A stretch of 64,000 nt of DNA from Antitrichia curtipendula (lineage: Eukaryota; Streptophyta; Bryopsida; Hypnales; Leucodontaceae): contig OX579637.1 of assembly GCA_951230915.1 (NCBI GenBank), positions 24,056,001-24,120,000 of the forward strand, written 5' to 3'. A program made the translations under genes and the position numbers. Positions within the stretch are counted from its first letter, which is position 1. The number at the start of each line of letters is the position of its first letter. Under the pieces are notes generated by a model. It had not been told where the DNA came from. It saw nothing but the letters and a program-made list of their open reading frames with translations, and made no database searches. This document shows, in pieces, positions 48,088 to 60,098 of this stretch.

Positions 48088-49620
48088 TTTGTAGAGAGAG
48101 AAAAATTAGTCAAAAAAGGATACACATCTTTGATTCAAGGATACTACATAAGATTTGAAAGAATTAAATAATAGCTAAATCCATTCAGTTAAGCTCAAGT
48201 GAAGAAAACGCGAATTAATGACTCCATGAGAAGAACTGCCGACAGTAACTGTAATTCTAATCATTATAATCATGAATGCATTAGAACTAAATCACTTCAT
48301 GTACCTAGCCCTCTTACGAAATAAGAATGAATTAAACCATCTACATTTATCTTCGGCTCGAAGATAATGAATTATTACAATACATGAATCAGTTGCATAA
48401 GCAGATACAGAGTGTCAGACTATCTGCATTAAGAATAAGTAATGCTCATTAACAAGGTCCAGTATTGCTTTATCTTTGACTCGAAGATAAAAGAGAGAAG
48501 AAGACAGAGCCAGAGAACTATTGCACCAAAGCACCTAGTATTCACCTCCAGAACATGAGACTTCTAATCTGCAAGTAAGAGTTATCTTTGACTCGAAGAT
48601 AAACATGGAAATAAGTTCCTTAACAGATATTGGGAGATTACTCACGATCATCATCAACATATTAGTATCATATATCATATTCACAATAAACAACGACTTC
48701 TATCCAGCTATATTTGCCTTACAGATACAAACAAATAATTATATTAACACAAGTAATTCACGACCAAGTTAGTCTACAATTATGGTTCAAGATCCACTCT
48801 AAACACTGAAGTAAACTTATCCTTGGTTTGAAGATAACATTTCATGTCAACTGCGGTTAATCAAAATGAATACTTCTATGGCTTGTGCAGGACATTGAAA
48901 CTAATGCTCGACAAGTTTTCTGCCATGTACTCTGGACCATTAGAATCTATCCTCAAGTCAAAGATAAATGCACGTCTGCAGATATTTTAAACTCCGTACG
49001 TCACTGATTATTTGTTGATATTAATGTTATTTATATTTCAATTTAAACTCGAAACCCGAAACATTGAACACTGTTCACACTTCATTTATCCTCAAGTCAA
49101 GGATAAATTGAAACTCCTTTTCGTCAGGATGCACTGGTGTTCCGACATTTTCGGCGCACAAATCAGTGGTTACTCTCCAAACACCATACGTCTATAACCA
49201 TGAGAACTGAGCACATGTAACACAAAATGAAGCTACGATACAACTATGGAAGAAAATACAGAACTTGCAATCATTCAAAATAATAACACTACAGACAAGG
49301 CACAAGAAGCAAACACATTTTACTTACGTGAGCTCCACTGACACTAAGGCCTCTGGATACTTCTATCTCGTGAACACGGAAACAAAGCAATGTCAAGTTC
49401 AAAGGTCGTGGAGTTTGCGATGTTTGCAAGCGGTGGCGACAGAGGGAAAATAGAAAGAGGAGAATGAGAAATGAGGTGCTCACCCGAGAGAAACGATGCA
49501 CCCAACGGCGAGAGAAAGTAAGCGGGAAAGATACGCATTTGAAATTTGAAGAATTTGAGGAAACAAGGGAGAAGAACCTCCTTGCTTTAGGGGGCGTTGA
49601 CATTCCTTGTCTCGACTAAA
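48088..49620 (-). promoter_or_regulatory. Leader intron and promoter-proximal exon of the DUF7869 gene
   Basis: On the minus strand a CT-rich leader (about 49600-49327) ends in GAGCTCAC/GTAAGT, a strong donor. The following stretch down to the ATG at 48087 has a pyrimidine-rich TTTTTCTCTCTCTAC just before the start. Six palindromes lie within it. I infer a 5' untranslated exon and leader intron; the exact acceptor is unclear. Confidence 0.45.
48347..49106. repeat. Six copies of the TATCTTCG...CGAAGATA palindrome
   Basis: 21-bp copies start at 48347, 48470, 48582, 48817, 48947 and 49086. The first is a near-perfect TTCGGCTCGAA form, and the last is the CCTC...AGGA variant. All lie in the inferred leader intron of the DUF7869 gene. 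Confidence 0.85.
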
Positions 49621-49849
49621 GATAACTTTGTAGAAGACGGTTTAGCTTTTCATTAACTAAAATGGAATCTAAATAGACTTTCTAGCTAACGTTACCTTTG
49701 GCATCAGTCTTTTTTTTGAAAATGTGGCATCTTCTTTAAAAGTGCTGCGGATTTTAGTAATTGTCAGATTTGGCAATTATCTACCTACCCACCCATCATT
49801 TCTTTTTAATAGTTTAGTATGAAACTTCTTTAAAGGGTTTGGAAAATTC

Positions 49850-49907
49850 AGGGTTTAGGATTTAGGATTTAGGGTTTAGGATTTAGGGTATAGGGTTTAG
49901 GGCTTAG
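49850..49907 (+). repeat. Degenerate plant telomere repeats (TTTAGGG)
   Basis: About eight tandem heptamers of the TTTAGGG / TTTAGGA / TATAGGG kind. This is an internal telomere-like tract, a plant marker. It lies between the promoters of the DUF7869 and ParB-methyltransferase genes. Confidence 0.8.
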
Positions 49908-50162
49908 AAATTACGGTTTACATGTCGAAGGGTAGTTTTGAGCTTTAGGGAATACAATTGACATTGATAAAAACAATAGCAATCAGATAAATTGAATGAA
50001 ATTTTTTTTTAAATAAAAACTGTAGAAGTTCTAACTAGACATTTCAAACATTTCTAAGGAAATGGAAACATAGTTGTATCACTTATAGACTTAAAGATTA
50101 TAAAGTTTGATCTTAAGGGTCAAGTTCAACTCTTATTTTGCGTAAACCATATAAACTAGTGA

Positions 50163-50410
50163 GCCCTTATGCCATTGCCATAGGCAAAATGTAAGTCATT
50201 GGTCATTTTCTAACATTTTAAAGCAAAAATTAACGTATAAGTACAGAACTTTTCCACTGTAGGTGTAAACGCCACGAAACAAATTTTTTCTACCCTTCTT
50301 CGCCTAGGGCTTCCCAACAGTATTAAGCACATCCCAGAAAATGCATGGTCTGGGACATCTCACCGTAACAAACAAAACAAAACAAACAAATAGCCTATCG
50401 TAATAGAAGG
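50163..50410. repeat. Diverged dispersed repeat, copy B
   Basis: Same orientation and order of conserved blocks as 256-495, including the TTGCC-A-GGCAA palindrome and the CTCACCGTA block with an ACAAAAC-rich tail. Confidence 0.55.
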
Positions 50411-50419
50411 ATAATTGGT

Positions 50420-53400
50420 TACCAAACAAGTAAGAAAATCATTGGCCTAGGATGTTGAATTGTAATCAAAATTTGGCTTATCTAAATTTCTTCTACAAGT
50501 TTCTAATAATTATAATTTGTCAAGAATGATCTCTATTAAGAATAGCAATTTTATTGAATCTTATTTAAATTCATAGTATTGTCGACACTCGACACCATAG
50601 TTGTGGACTTGGGCATTAAGGGATTCATAAATGTACATTATCTGTTGAAGAATTTTGTTTTATAAACTTCAAAGTCCTGGAAATTATCTAACTAAAGGAC
50701 TGAGGTGAAGTGAAAATAAAGTAAACGTTGGAAATAATTGAATGTTAACATTGAAAATCCATGAGCACATTAGGGTGATGTAATTTTGTTTTAACTCACA
50801 TACAAATTTAAAATAAAATGATCCCTCATTTTGTTTTACTAAGAAAAACTAAAATCTCAAGAACTATGGATCTTGTATAATGATGTACAAAAAAATAAAT
50901 ATAGATTTTTTATATTTCTAATTTGTTCTAACTTTAAAAGTTCTACATGCCTGAAGCATATTTTGAAGTTTTTTGAACATGCCAGGAATGGAATACAAAT
51001 TCAACATCATTCTTTATAATGTTTACCAATTTTTTGTAATTCAAATATTATAAATCTAAACAAGATAGTCTTGTTAGAAATCACATAATTAGAAAAAAAA
51101 TTATACATTCATTTATGAGTTGATTGGAATATTTTTAAAAAGAAATGAATACACGTTCAAAATAGTTTTTTAACTTAAATTTTATGTTTTTGTATTAATG
51201 TTTAATGGGTATTTCTAATGGAAAGGGAAAAGTAATAAAAATTCAATTAAATATTATATTGTACTTCTATTAGCAAATTTAGTTCTTAATCTCCAATTAA
51301 AAGTCATAAAATGAAAAATGTGGGTGACGAAAAAAACTTAAAGAAGTTAGTAGTATTTTCTTTTGCTTCCAATAATATCCATAAGCTCAAATGTCATTGA
51401 AATTGTGTGTGCAAGTTGTACATGATTTTTTCATCACTCTTCATTAGTTTTGCATGACTTTGGGGATAATTATTAGATTGTAGGCTAAAACACAAGGATT
51501 TAAGAATTTAGGGTGAACACCAATCCGAAGGCAAGGAATCATGAATGAAATAAATCCGTTATTTAGTTATAAAATATTAGAGAGGAATTGGTTATTTAAA
51601 CATCATAAACCATAGATTGAAGTAATTTGAAAATAGTTTCCACAGCTTTGATTTACATGTTTACATTGATTTTTTTCTAGTTATCTAAATAAAACATGGA
51701 CATTAAATGTAACAAAGTCCTTAATGGAGCTACAAATAATAAACTACAAACTTTAGTTACTTTATGGCAATTCATTTTTGGAATTTTAATATTGTAATTT
51801 ACTCCAACTCAAGCAATCAAGTTTGTACCAAAATTAAATTTATATAGCAACTAAAGGGTTGTAATCTATATTAAAGAAATATTTTTTTCCAGTTAATTTG
51901 TATGTGTGAAATTTTTTTTGGGGTAACCTAAGCACTTTTGGTACCCTATCCACAAAACATTTTTTTGTTTTGTTTGTCCTTTCAAATTGAGAAAGCAACA
52001 TTTAATATCTGAAATGGTCATGAATTGTGAAATGTGAAATGGTCATGAACCATGAAATGTGAAATAGTCTTTAAACTATTTTCAACTTCAATTGTACTCA
52101 TTTTTTTTCCTTCCACTTTTTATTTTTTGATGACTTTGTAGACTCATTATTAGAGTTTTCATTTAGGTAACTAATTAAAGGTTTCTTGTGTGTCCTCAGT
52201 TCGAAAACAAATGATTATGATTTTTCTACTTAGGATTTTGTGCAAGTTTGTCTATTGCAGATTTTTATATTTATTGAATTGAGATGCAAGTGCATTGATA
52301 CCCAGAAATTAAATACTTTAGTGGAAGCCAACAAATTCCCCAAAAATCCAAAAATTGTTGAGTTTAAATTCAATGTACAAGTGCTTTGTACAACTAAGCC
52401 AAAGAAGTATGGAAAGGGTGTTGGTGAATCAATTAGCCAAAAACAGTTTCCATGAAGTTAGGGAGTGCTGAATGGGATTCTATAACTTCAAAAATAATTA
52501 TGTATTATTCAATATGCAATTATTTTTCATATTGAACAGATTTATATTTTATTTTTTTACTTGTACTTGCTTAGATGAAAGTCACCTTCATTTGTAAAGA
52601 TATATTTTGAAGAATTTATCTTAATTTTTTATTTATTGGATTTGGTGTTATTATACTAATTAGGGATTAAAGGGCCTATCAAATTCATGAAATTTACTAT
52701 ACAAAAATATAGATGTTTGAATTGTGATGTATATTCCTTAGATACTTTAGTAAATATTGATGTACATTAAAGTCTATAGTAACATTTGTATAGATAATAA
52801 TAAGTAATGATGATTAACTAGTGTTGGTCTCCTAGAAATTCCTGTTCAATATTAATTACATATTCTTTTTTGAGTTACAAATGTGAAAGTGCTTATGACC
52901 AAGGCAAAATTCCTTTGACTTTAAATAGTTCAAAGATGGATTTGCCAAAATGATATCATAGGTGTACATAACATCAAAACCTTAAAAAACCATCATGTGA
53001 AGAAAACGTCCTTGCAAACCCACACCAACAATTGTTACTCTAGAATAGTTAATATTTTGCTTGTAAACTTTGAAGTGATTTTAAAATTTGCCTTTTCCCA
53101 AAAAAAAAAAAATATTGATGATACCATTATTAAAACGAAGGTGGATATACCCCAAATCGCTAGTTTTTCCTATTAAGCCTAGTTACTACTATTAGACTTG
53201 TCAAATTGTCATATATTCTTGTTGGCAAGTATGTTCCAACGCACAGAGTACGTGGCATTTGCACACCCTATGCTAAAGTTATTAAGGGTCAAAGGTTGTT
53301 TATAAAAGCGTTCCATCCAAATAGGTACATAACTAATTTCGGAAATTTACACAACTTGTAGATAGTAGTTTAAGGTCAAGTGCCATTTTGGAGATGCCTA

Positions 53401-53490
53401 CTTTAATTGTACAAATGGAGCTTAGAATAAAAAGTTACAACTTCCACCTCTATATAAATTCTATAATATACTGCTGTATCATTATTTTTT
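50420..53490. other. AT-rich stretch, no gene seen
   Basis: Nearly free of coding signal. A degenerate 25-bp tandem repeat (TGAAATGGTCATGAA core) covers 52010-52076. A 71-codon ORF at 52240-52455 has a possible acceptor just upstream but no recognised family. Confidence 0.5.
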
Positions 53491-53589
53491 CAAAATGGTC
53501 AAGTTTGGAGAAGACTGTAAATGTTCAAGGTTAATATGTAGGTTTACTTTTTTTGGGAGAACATTTGGTGGAAAAAAACCAAAGAAAAA

Positions 53590-53650
53590 AAGGGACTTGA
53601 ACCCTCAACCCTTAGGCTTGGTAAAGGTAGCTAAGGTTTGGATGGAGGTC
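53590..53650 (-). repeat. tRNA-like SINE head with a box B sequence
   Basis: On the minus strand, AAGGGTTGAGGGTTCAAGTC contains GGTTCAAGTCC, one base from the RNA polymerase III box B consensus. It is preceded by TTAGCTACCTTTACCAAGCC, which may be a weak box A region. No tRNA cloverleaf can be drawn, so a tRNA-derived SINE fragment is more likely than a tRNA gene. Confidence 0.35.
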
Positions 53651-55072
53651 CGGGCGGAGGTTTGGCTCAAGGTTGTGTGCAGGTTTGGGGGAGGTTCGGG
53701 GGGGTTCGGAGGAGGTTTGGGCGATCATCTTCCTCGCTGGGCGGCACAGGGTTTCACTTCCACGCTTCCGCCTCGTCCCTCTTCTAGTTTGCTCCTCTTC
53801 TGTCTAGTTTCTAGTTCTCCATTGTCGCAGGTGTGGAGCTCAAGTGCGTGATTTCTATGCGTTTGTGAGTGCATCAGTGCGTGAGTGTGTGAGTGGGGAG
53901 TGCGTGAGTGTGTGAGTGCAAAAGTTCGGTGTTGTAGAGTTAGATTTCTGAGCTTCAAGAAGTTGGCGGTGTAGCTTCGAGAAGTTCGCGGTGTTGCACG
54001 AGCTTGCGGTCAGTTCTAGCTCATTTCTGAATCTCAGATTTTCAATTTCTTGTGTTATTGTTGCTTCCTCAAAAGCTTGCGAAGGTCTGCGTTTTGGTTT
54101 TCTGAACTACATTTGTTGTGGCATACTTGATTGCAAGTGATAATAGGTTGGTTGGTTCTCAGTAGTTTCTTTTCTAATCCTGCAAGTGCGTATTTCAGGA
54201 CTGATTTTTGAGTTACAAAGCACCTGCAAATTCATTGTATTCCCAAGCAAGTAAAGGTAAAATCTTGAATCCAAGTTGTGTTTGACATTGTTTGTCGTTT
54301 GTTTCTAAGTTTCTGTTTTTTCAATTCACTGTGTTACTAGCAAGAATCCTAGCAGTTGTCGGGCCAGATATTAGGGTTTCCAACATGAGAAGAGAACATG
54401 TAACTGAAGAAGCACATAAATTATCTTTGCCTTGAAGATAATTATCTTCGAGCCGAGGATAAAACACATGAAAACAAAAAATAAACGGAACGAGCCATCC
54501 CAATACCAAGAACATACAATAAAAATTTGAAAAAAGAACAAACAAAATTATCCTCGACTCAAAGATACTAGACACTCATAATAATAGGGTTCGTAGCAGT
54601 TATTACAGTTCAAAATAATTATCTTTGAGTAGAAGATAACTACTAGAGTCTCCAGGAGTCTCTAATTAATTATCCTCGCCCTGATGAAAAATGTCGATAG
54701 CAATCTAGAGACTATAGTAGTTATCTTCGGCTCGAAGATAATTAACTTAGACAAGAGGACAATTATCTTCAAGCCGAAGATAACTTGTCACTAACGAACT
54801 GGGAACTCCAGTAGTTATCTTTGGCTCGAAGATAATTGCCTTTGAAAAGAGGACAATTATCTTCGAGCCAAAGATACATTGTCACTAACAAATTAGAAAC
54901 TCTAGTTGTTATCGTCGAGTCGAAGATAATTATAACACAACTGCATACAATAGTCACACTAAACAGGTCCATCAAAGACGAATACACATTCGTATGAAGT
55001 AAATAATTTGTTATCATCGGAACAAAGATAATTGATAGATCAATTCCTAATGCCATTCCTCTCCCTCTGCAG
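53640..55072 (+). promoter_or_regulatory. Promoter-proximal exon and leader intron of the second ParB-methyltransferase gene
   Basis: A G-rich, then CT-rich, leader (with GTGCGTGAGTGTGTGAG-type repeats near 53868-53918) ends near 54256 at AAAG/GTAAAA. The intron runs to 55072 (CCCTCTGCAG), 11 bp before the ATG at 55084. Ten clear palindromes lie inside this intron, as in the leader intron of the DUF7869 gene. Confidence 0.5.
54421..55031. repeat. Dense cluster of ten palindromes, partly as a 94-bp tandem
   Basis: Copies start at 54421, 54442, 54548, 54619, 54721, 54763, 54815, 54857, 54909 and 55011. A broken copy is at 54670. The first two are directly abutting. From 54721 to 54909 the spacing alternates 42, 52, 42, 52, so a 94-bp unit holding two palindromes is duplicated. 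Confidence 0.88.
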
Positions 55073-56524
55073 GTAATTGTGAAATGGTTGAGCAGTCAGA
55101 GTATGACTACTCAGCAACACTCCCCTTCTTCAAGCGATTCAACAAGTGGGAAGGAGATGAGCCATTCATTTCCGACATGCTAGAGATCTACGGAGATCTT
55201 TGGCAATTTAAGCAGGTTGTGGAGTGATGGACTTTTGGGTTGAATCGGTCCAAGGACTACGTCTTCCTACGCCATCGAGTAAAGGACTCTGGCATGTATG
55301 TAACCTGGAACCTAGACAAGAAAGTTGCATTGCTTGAACATCACCAGGAGAAGTTCATCGTCGTAACTCTTCACGCATGCAACAGAGCTGGGGCAGAGAC
55401 AAAGCACACCACTCGATTGTCATCCATGAAGACGACGACGTGGGATTGTTTGACCTTGATAACTTAGTATCGCATTTACATGCGGAAAACAACAATGAGT
55501 TGGCAAAAGAATTCCACAGGCGTTTCAGTCTGTGGGTGAAGAGGAACGCCACGGCCATGGCAAGAAGAATTGGCTACATGTTTCATCAGCTCCTGACGCA
55601 CGCAAAGAAGAAGGTCAAAAAACCAACTCGTGGAGGGCAAGGTTGAGGACAACAAAGGCGATAATTTGAAGCTGAGAAAGGGGCATCCTCAGGTGGGAGA
55701 GGCCGGAATGCAAGTAGGGGTAGTGGAAAGGGGACGGCGCGCGCTCAGACCCAAAAGAGGAAGGATGTTGATAACAAAGCTCCGGGTATGAGTGAGAAGC
55801 GTCAAAGGATCGTGACGGAGAGTCACGCTACAACCGTTGGAAGCTCAGGTTCAGCATTAACGAATGTTAACCCGGGGAAACCAGGTGATGCATTGCCTAT
55901 CCAGAAATTCGAATTGGTAGGCCTCTACCAAAAAGAATTATGGGAGAAGCACAAATCGTGCTTTATTTTTGAGCACCAGACATTTGAAGTGCACATTACT
56001 AGGTGCCACCTAGCCCCTCCAAGATACATCATATGTAAGTTGGAGCACAAGATTGTGAATGAAATGAAGGAAACCCTCGTCCACATGGGGAGCACCAAGC
56101 AGCGGCAGAACATCTGCTTGACACCCATTGACTAGAGGAAGAAGCTCCTTCTAAGTAGTCCAAAAATGTGGGAAGAGATTAAGGATAGGGACTTCTTCAT
56201 CATCAGTGGACAGCATAGCATCACAGCTGCGAAGTTGCTCCAAAATTGAGGGTGTTGCGAATCTCGGAAGGTTGAGTTGCAGACTTGGGAGGCAACGATT
56301 GTTTGGACTCTAGACGTTGCTAAGCTGACAGAGATATTGAAGTGGTACAACTCCACCAACCATCTTGTCCACAGCCAGCCGACCTGGGAAAATCAAATAT
56401 CTGCTTGCAGGCAAGTTTAGAAGGAGATGAAGCGGCCCACCAACAAGAGCAACGAGTGCAATGTCAGACGGAACAAAGCAGTTTTCAACATCGCATTGTA
56501 CAAGGTAAGTACTGCATCCACCAT

Positions 56525-56655
56525 TTATCTTCAAGGCAAAGATAAATGTCTTGTTGCTTTTGCTTTAGTTTTATTGTGTACAACTGATCGCTTACCACTA
56601 CTTGCTGGCAGACTATTTATTGATTATGTAGAAATTATCCTCGACTCGAGGATAT
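56525..56655. repeat. Two palindromes in an intron
   Basis: Copies start at 56525 and 56635, inside the 56505-56725 intron. The second is a nearly perfect CCTCGACTCGAGG form, the alternative arm variant of the family. Confidence 0.85.
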
Positions 56656-58084
56656 CTGTGTTTTATTACATTCATCATTGTCTATATAATAATTGATGCT
56701 CGTCAATACATGTTCGACGCTGCAGGAATTTGTGGACGCTGCCCTTATTTGTTATGGTAGTATAAACCCCGACAAGGAGGGCGCTCAAGTGAAGCTAGCG
56801 TCGAACGTCAAGAATGAAATACGAATCATTACTGGCGGACGAGACGTATCAACTGTGGGAGGAGTTCATCGTGAAGCACACAGAAGGATCTCTGACTAAT
56901 CCCGTCACGCGCCTTGCTTACAACTTGGGGAATACTTTCAATCCAAGAAATCTCTCCTTTAAGAGGGAGTTCTTAAAGCACATGGGTCACTTCACGGACA
57001 AGGATCTCGAAGAACTCGTCCTCCATCTACTGGGACAAACTAGTGGTCGACGGAGGGATTACCCGAAAGTCTCTGTGAGTGCCACTAGGATTTTATGCGC
57101 GGACAATTATAAGGCCGAGTACTGGATTGAGCGCAGGAAGCGCAAGAAAGTCATTGAAATTTAAGGACAACATTGGAGACGTGAACGACGCAGTTTGGAG
57201 GAAATGGAAGCGCGGTCACCTGCTTACATCGGCGTCGTGGGATTTTCTTCTTATCGCCCCGCCAAATGCTTTCTTTGTGAAGCGACTGACCAATGAAGGG
57301 AAGAAGAAGACCGCCATAGACTATAAGGAGAATTCCAAGTTGTCTATGGTGTACCCTATGATGACATGCTTCTTGAAGTTGAAAAAGCGAGTACAGCAGT
57401 CGGAGGAGAAGGTCTACATACGGGTTCATCACTACTACCTGCAAGCGCTTGTGACATCCCACCACTAGCCCTATGTCAATCGGGAGCTTTGCCTCGCCGT
57501 CATTGACTTTCAAATTCTTCCGCGCCCGGCTCCTGGAACTAGGCAGAGTCCGCCATGCACTCCGCTTCTGAACTACTTGGCGGATCACTTGAAGCCTGAG
57601 ATTACAGGCCCGGACTGCTAATTATGGATTGTGGGCAATCAGTTCGACTTGGAAGCAGCCAAGAAGTTTGCGGCTACGCGCTTGAAGGGGTACGAGATCA
57701 AAGTGTCGACGTACCATCCAAGCAAGTCGGAGAGGTTGGATAATGCGACCAATTGATCTCTGGCTTCCTTGATGAAGCTTGTCTTCGTCATGAAGAAAGG
57801 AAAGGATGGGGAGCTGATAAATCTGGATGCTTGGAAACGAGTGTACTCCACGGAGGAGATTCCATACTACACGGATTTTCAATAGAACACGGAGGCGAAG
57901 TACAGGGTGCACGAAAGCGAGCTTTGAATGGAGTTCTACATTGACATCCTACAGAGCTTTTGTGTAGGGAGAGAATGTCATCGGGATCTACACGGGTTCG
58001 AAGTTCATGATTGCGACGAAGGTAATACTTATCAACCTACTGGTTATATCTCCGAGTCTGAGCAGACCACTGGACTACGATTGT

Positions 58085-58294
58085 TATCTTTGACTCGAAG
58101 ATAATTGTCCATAGTTATTGGTTTGTTCAGACATGAACATAATTGTTTTATTAGATAGAGATTTCCTAGTTATGAGCAGATCATGAAGCTACTATTGTTA
58201 TCTTCGACCCGAAGATAACAACACTAGCTCCACAATCTGCTCATAACTAAGAATGACATTCCTAGGTTGTTGCCGATCTTTGGCTCGAGGATAA
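58085..58294. repeat. Three palindromes in an intron
   Basis: Copies start at 58085, 58198 and 58274, all inside the 58022-58327 intron. The words AGCAGATCATGAAGCT and CTAGTTATGAGCAGAT recur around them, partly inverted (compare 58169-58190 with 58220-58250). Confidence 0.85.
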
Positions 58295-59150
58295 TATTTG
58301 GGTAACTTACAGATCGATTTTTTGTAGATGTATGGTCTCTTCTACTACGGCCTTGTCGAGAGGCATACGATAGGGAAGCTGAATGAGATGGCAAAGTATG
58401 GCAGTCCGTTGAACATGAACGACTTCTGCCATGAGAACTCGCCATATATTCTTGGCTACGAGTGACCTCGTAACATGGAAACTCCAGAATTGAACTCCAA
58501 GTCAACACCGTCGAAGGAAGGCAACATGGAGTCATCTCTGGATGAAAGGAAATTTGTTGGTGACGAGGCTGCTACAACCTTTGGCATCAATGAATTCAGG
58601 ACAAATGCCGACCTCATCAAAAGGAGGGATCTGGAGGTTGTAGCAAACGACTTCCAAATTGTGAATAGAGAACTCCCATTGATGTCTACGGGAGTTAGGG
58701 AGGCGAGGGCTGAGAGGGAATCGGAGTCCTTCAAGAAACCCGGCCACATCAATTTGACCAGCACATCGCCATTAGCGAGCAGTCAGACTCCTACTCCGAT
58801 TTGAAGTATGGGAGTCCGGAGCCTTTTGCTGGAGGTGCCCAAGAAGTGGACTCTGTTGTGGAGCAGCGTACCGGCGCGGCATCTCTCCTTCTTGTGAAGC
58901 AAGACGATACTAAATTTTGGAAGAAGAGAAACAAGAGGAGGGCCTTGAAGAAGGATATAGAGGCAAGAAAATGGGCGGCGGAGTAGGCAGAGAAGAAAGC
59001 TTTACGGGAGCAACTTGAGAAACTTCTAAAGGAGAATGTTTCCCTGAAGTCGTTGGTGTAGGATCCGTCTGCTAGACAGGTCAATGTGCCTGAGGAGGAC
59101 TCTCATTCGCCAGTCTCTCTCCAGAAGGCTACGACGGACGACACTAAGGA

Positions 59151-59360
59151 TTATCTTCGGACCGAGGATAATCCAAACTTCGCTGCCCATCTCTCTATTA
59201 TGCCATCGGAGGAGGATACTGGTGCCCATCCTTGTGCTCAGCCATCCAATGCGGCTTCGCTTCCGACTAGAGGAGGACATGGCCAGATTCAGGAAGAGAT
59301 GCCGTCTTTTGGAATTGGACTTGAAGGAGCTAATGTGAATTATCTTCGATGCGAAAATAA
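59151..59360. repeat. Two palindromes inside coding sequence
   Basis: Copies start at 59151 and 59340. Both are read in the same frame of the surrounding exon, giving DYLRTEDN and NYLRCENN, so they add a similar octapeptide without breaking the frame. Confidence 0.75.
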
Positions 59361-60098
59361 CTTAAGTCACCCTATTGACATGGAACTCCAAGGGGAGGCT
59401 GTTCCTGAGAAGTAGGAGGAGGGTGAAATACCTTCAGGATTACCACCCTCGGAGAGTAAATTGGTACTCCATGAAATCGAGGTAGAGTTGGAGAATCCTC
59501 CGGATGACGATATCGTGGACTATGGCAATAACGTGATTGATGATGTCTCAAACCTAGAGTTAGGCCAGGTACGCTCTCTTCCATCTTCAAACCCGTATGA
59601 TTATTCATGAGTCTGTTGATTGTACTGTGATGGTTGTTTGTTATGGCTTCCATCATGCACTGATTCTTTGGTGAGGGTCTCATATGTCGATTCATTCTGA
59701 TTGACAAGAGGGGGTGGACAGTCTCTGATTGTTTGGCGTGGATGAACTACCATTGCATGTCGTAGCATAGTGTAGATACCTGAGCGGATTGTAGTGGTCA
59801 CCCGTAAAATTTTGTATAGTGAACCATTTGAACGGATGTATCATAACATATTTTGAAATAAACATACGCGACACCAATTCTTCAATGCATACCGCGTCTA
59901 ATAAATTGATTTTTTCTATGTATATGTCCAGTGCAAAAAACTTAGAAGTGTGCACCGCCCGATGGCATCCAAACAATTTCTTAGCGGAGGGGTTCTACAG
60001 TCGCTTAGTGGGGTTCACTACATTTTGTCGTTTGATAGTTCACCTGATTCCACATTTCAACAGGTAACTACATCTTTTGTTTTGTTTTGTTTGATCAG

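Larger units (their letters stand above)
55084..59568 (+). pseudogene. Second ParB-like / methyltransferase-like gene, heavily nonsense-mutated
   Basis: Exons 55073-56504, 56726-58021 and 58328-59568 join in phase 0 with good GT-AG sites. Fifteen in-frame stops (for example 55225, 56133, 56247, 57466, 57754, 57883, 58463, 58984, 59413) and about five frameshifts break it. A ParB-type fold is suggested by CHLAPPRYIICKLE, then NICLTPID and FFIISGQHSITAAKLL (motif SGQHS, 56205-56219). The second exon ends in a methyltransferase motif I-like block: ILQSFCV, GENVIGIYTGSKFMIATK (57968-58021), then after an intron YYGLVERHTIGKL. This parallels SFSIPGDMVFDCSAATG...GRHIVAFEED of the gene at 13.7-18.3 kb. 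A coiled coil (AEKKALREQLEKLLKENVSL) and acidic linker follow. The family is related to, but strongly diverged from, the first copy. Confidence 0.6.

Noticed and set aside
49289..49603. A 104-codon minus-strand ORF as a protein
   Set aside because: It coincides with the CT-rich leader of the DUF7869 gene and ends at a strong splice donor. An untranslated leader exon fits better.
53590..53650. A tRNA gene
   Set aside because: Only a box B-like sequence is present. No acceptor or anticodon stem can be drawn.
53495..53851. A Gly-rich protein of 118 residues
   Set aside because: The frame runs through a tRNA-like antisense segment and a G-rich promoter-like tract. The composition reflects the DNA, not a protein.
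58532..58804. A TGA at 58802 as a further nonsense codon of the second ParB-methyltransferase gene
   Set aside because: The frame that continues into the coiled coil is a different one from about 58750, so this stop lies in a shadow frame and was left out of the stop count.
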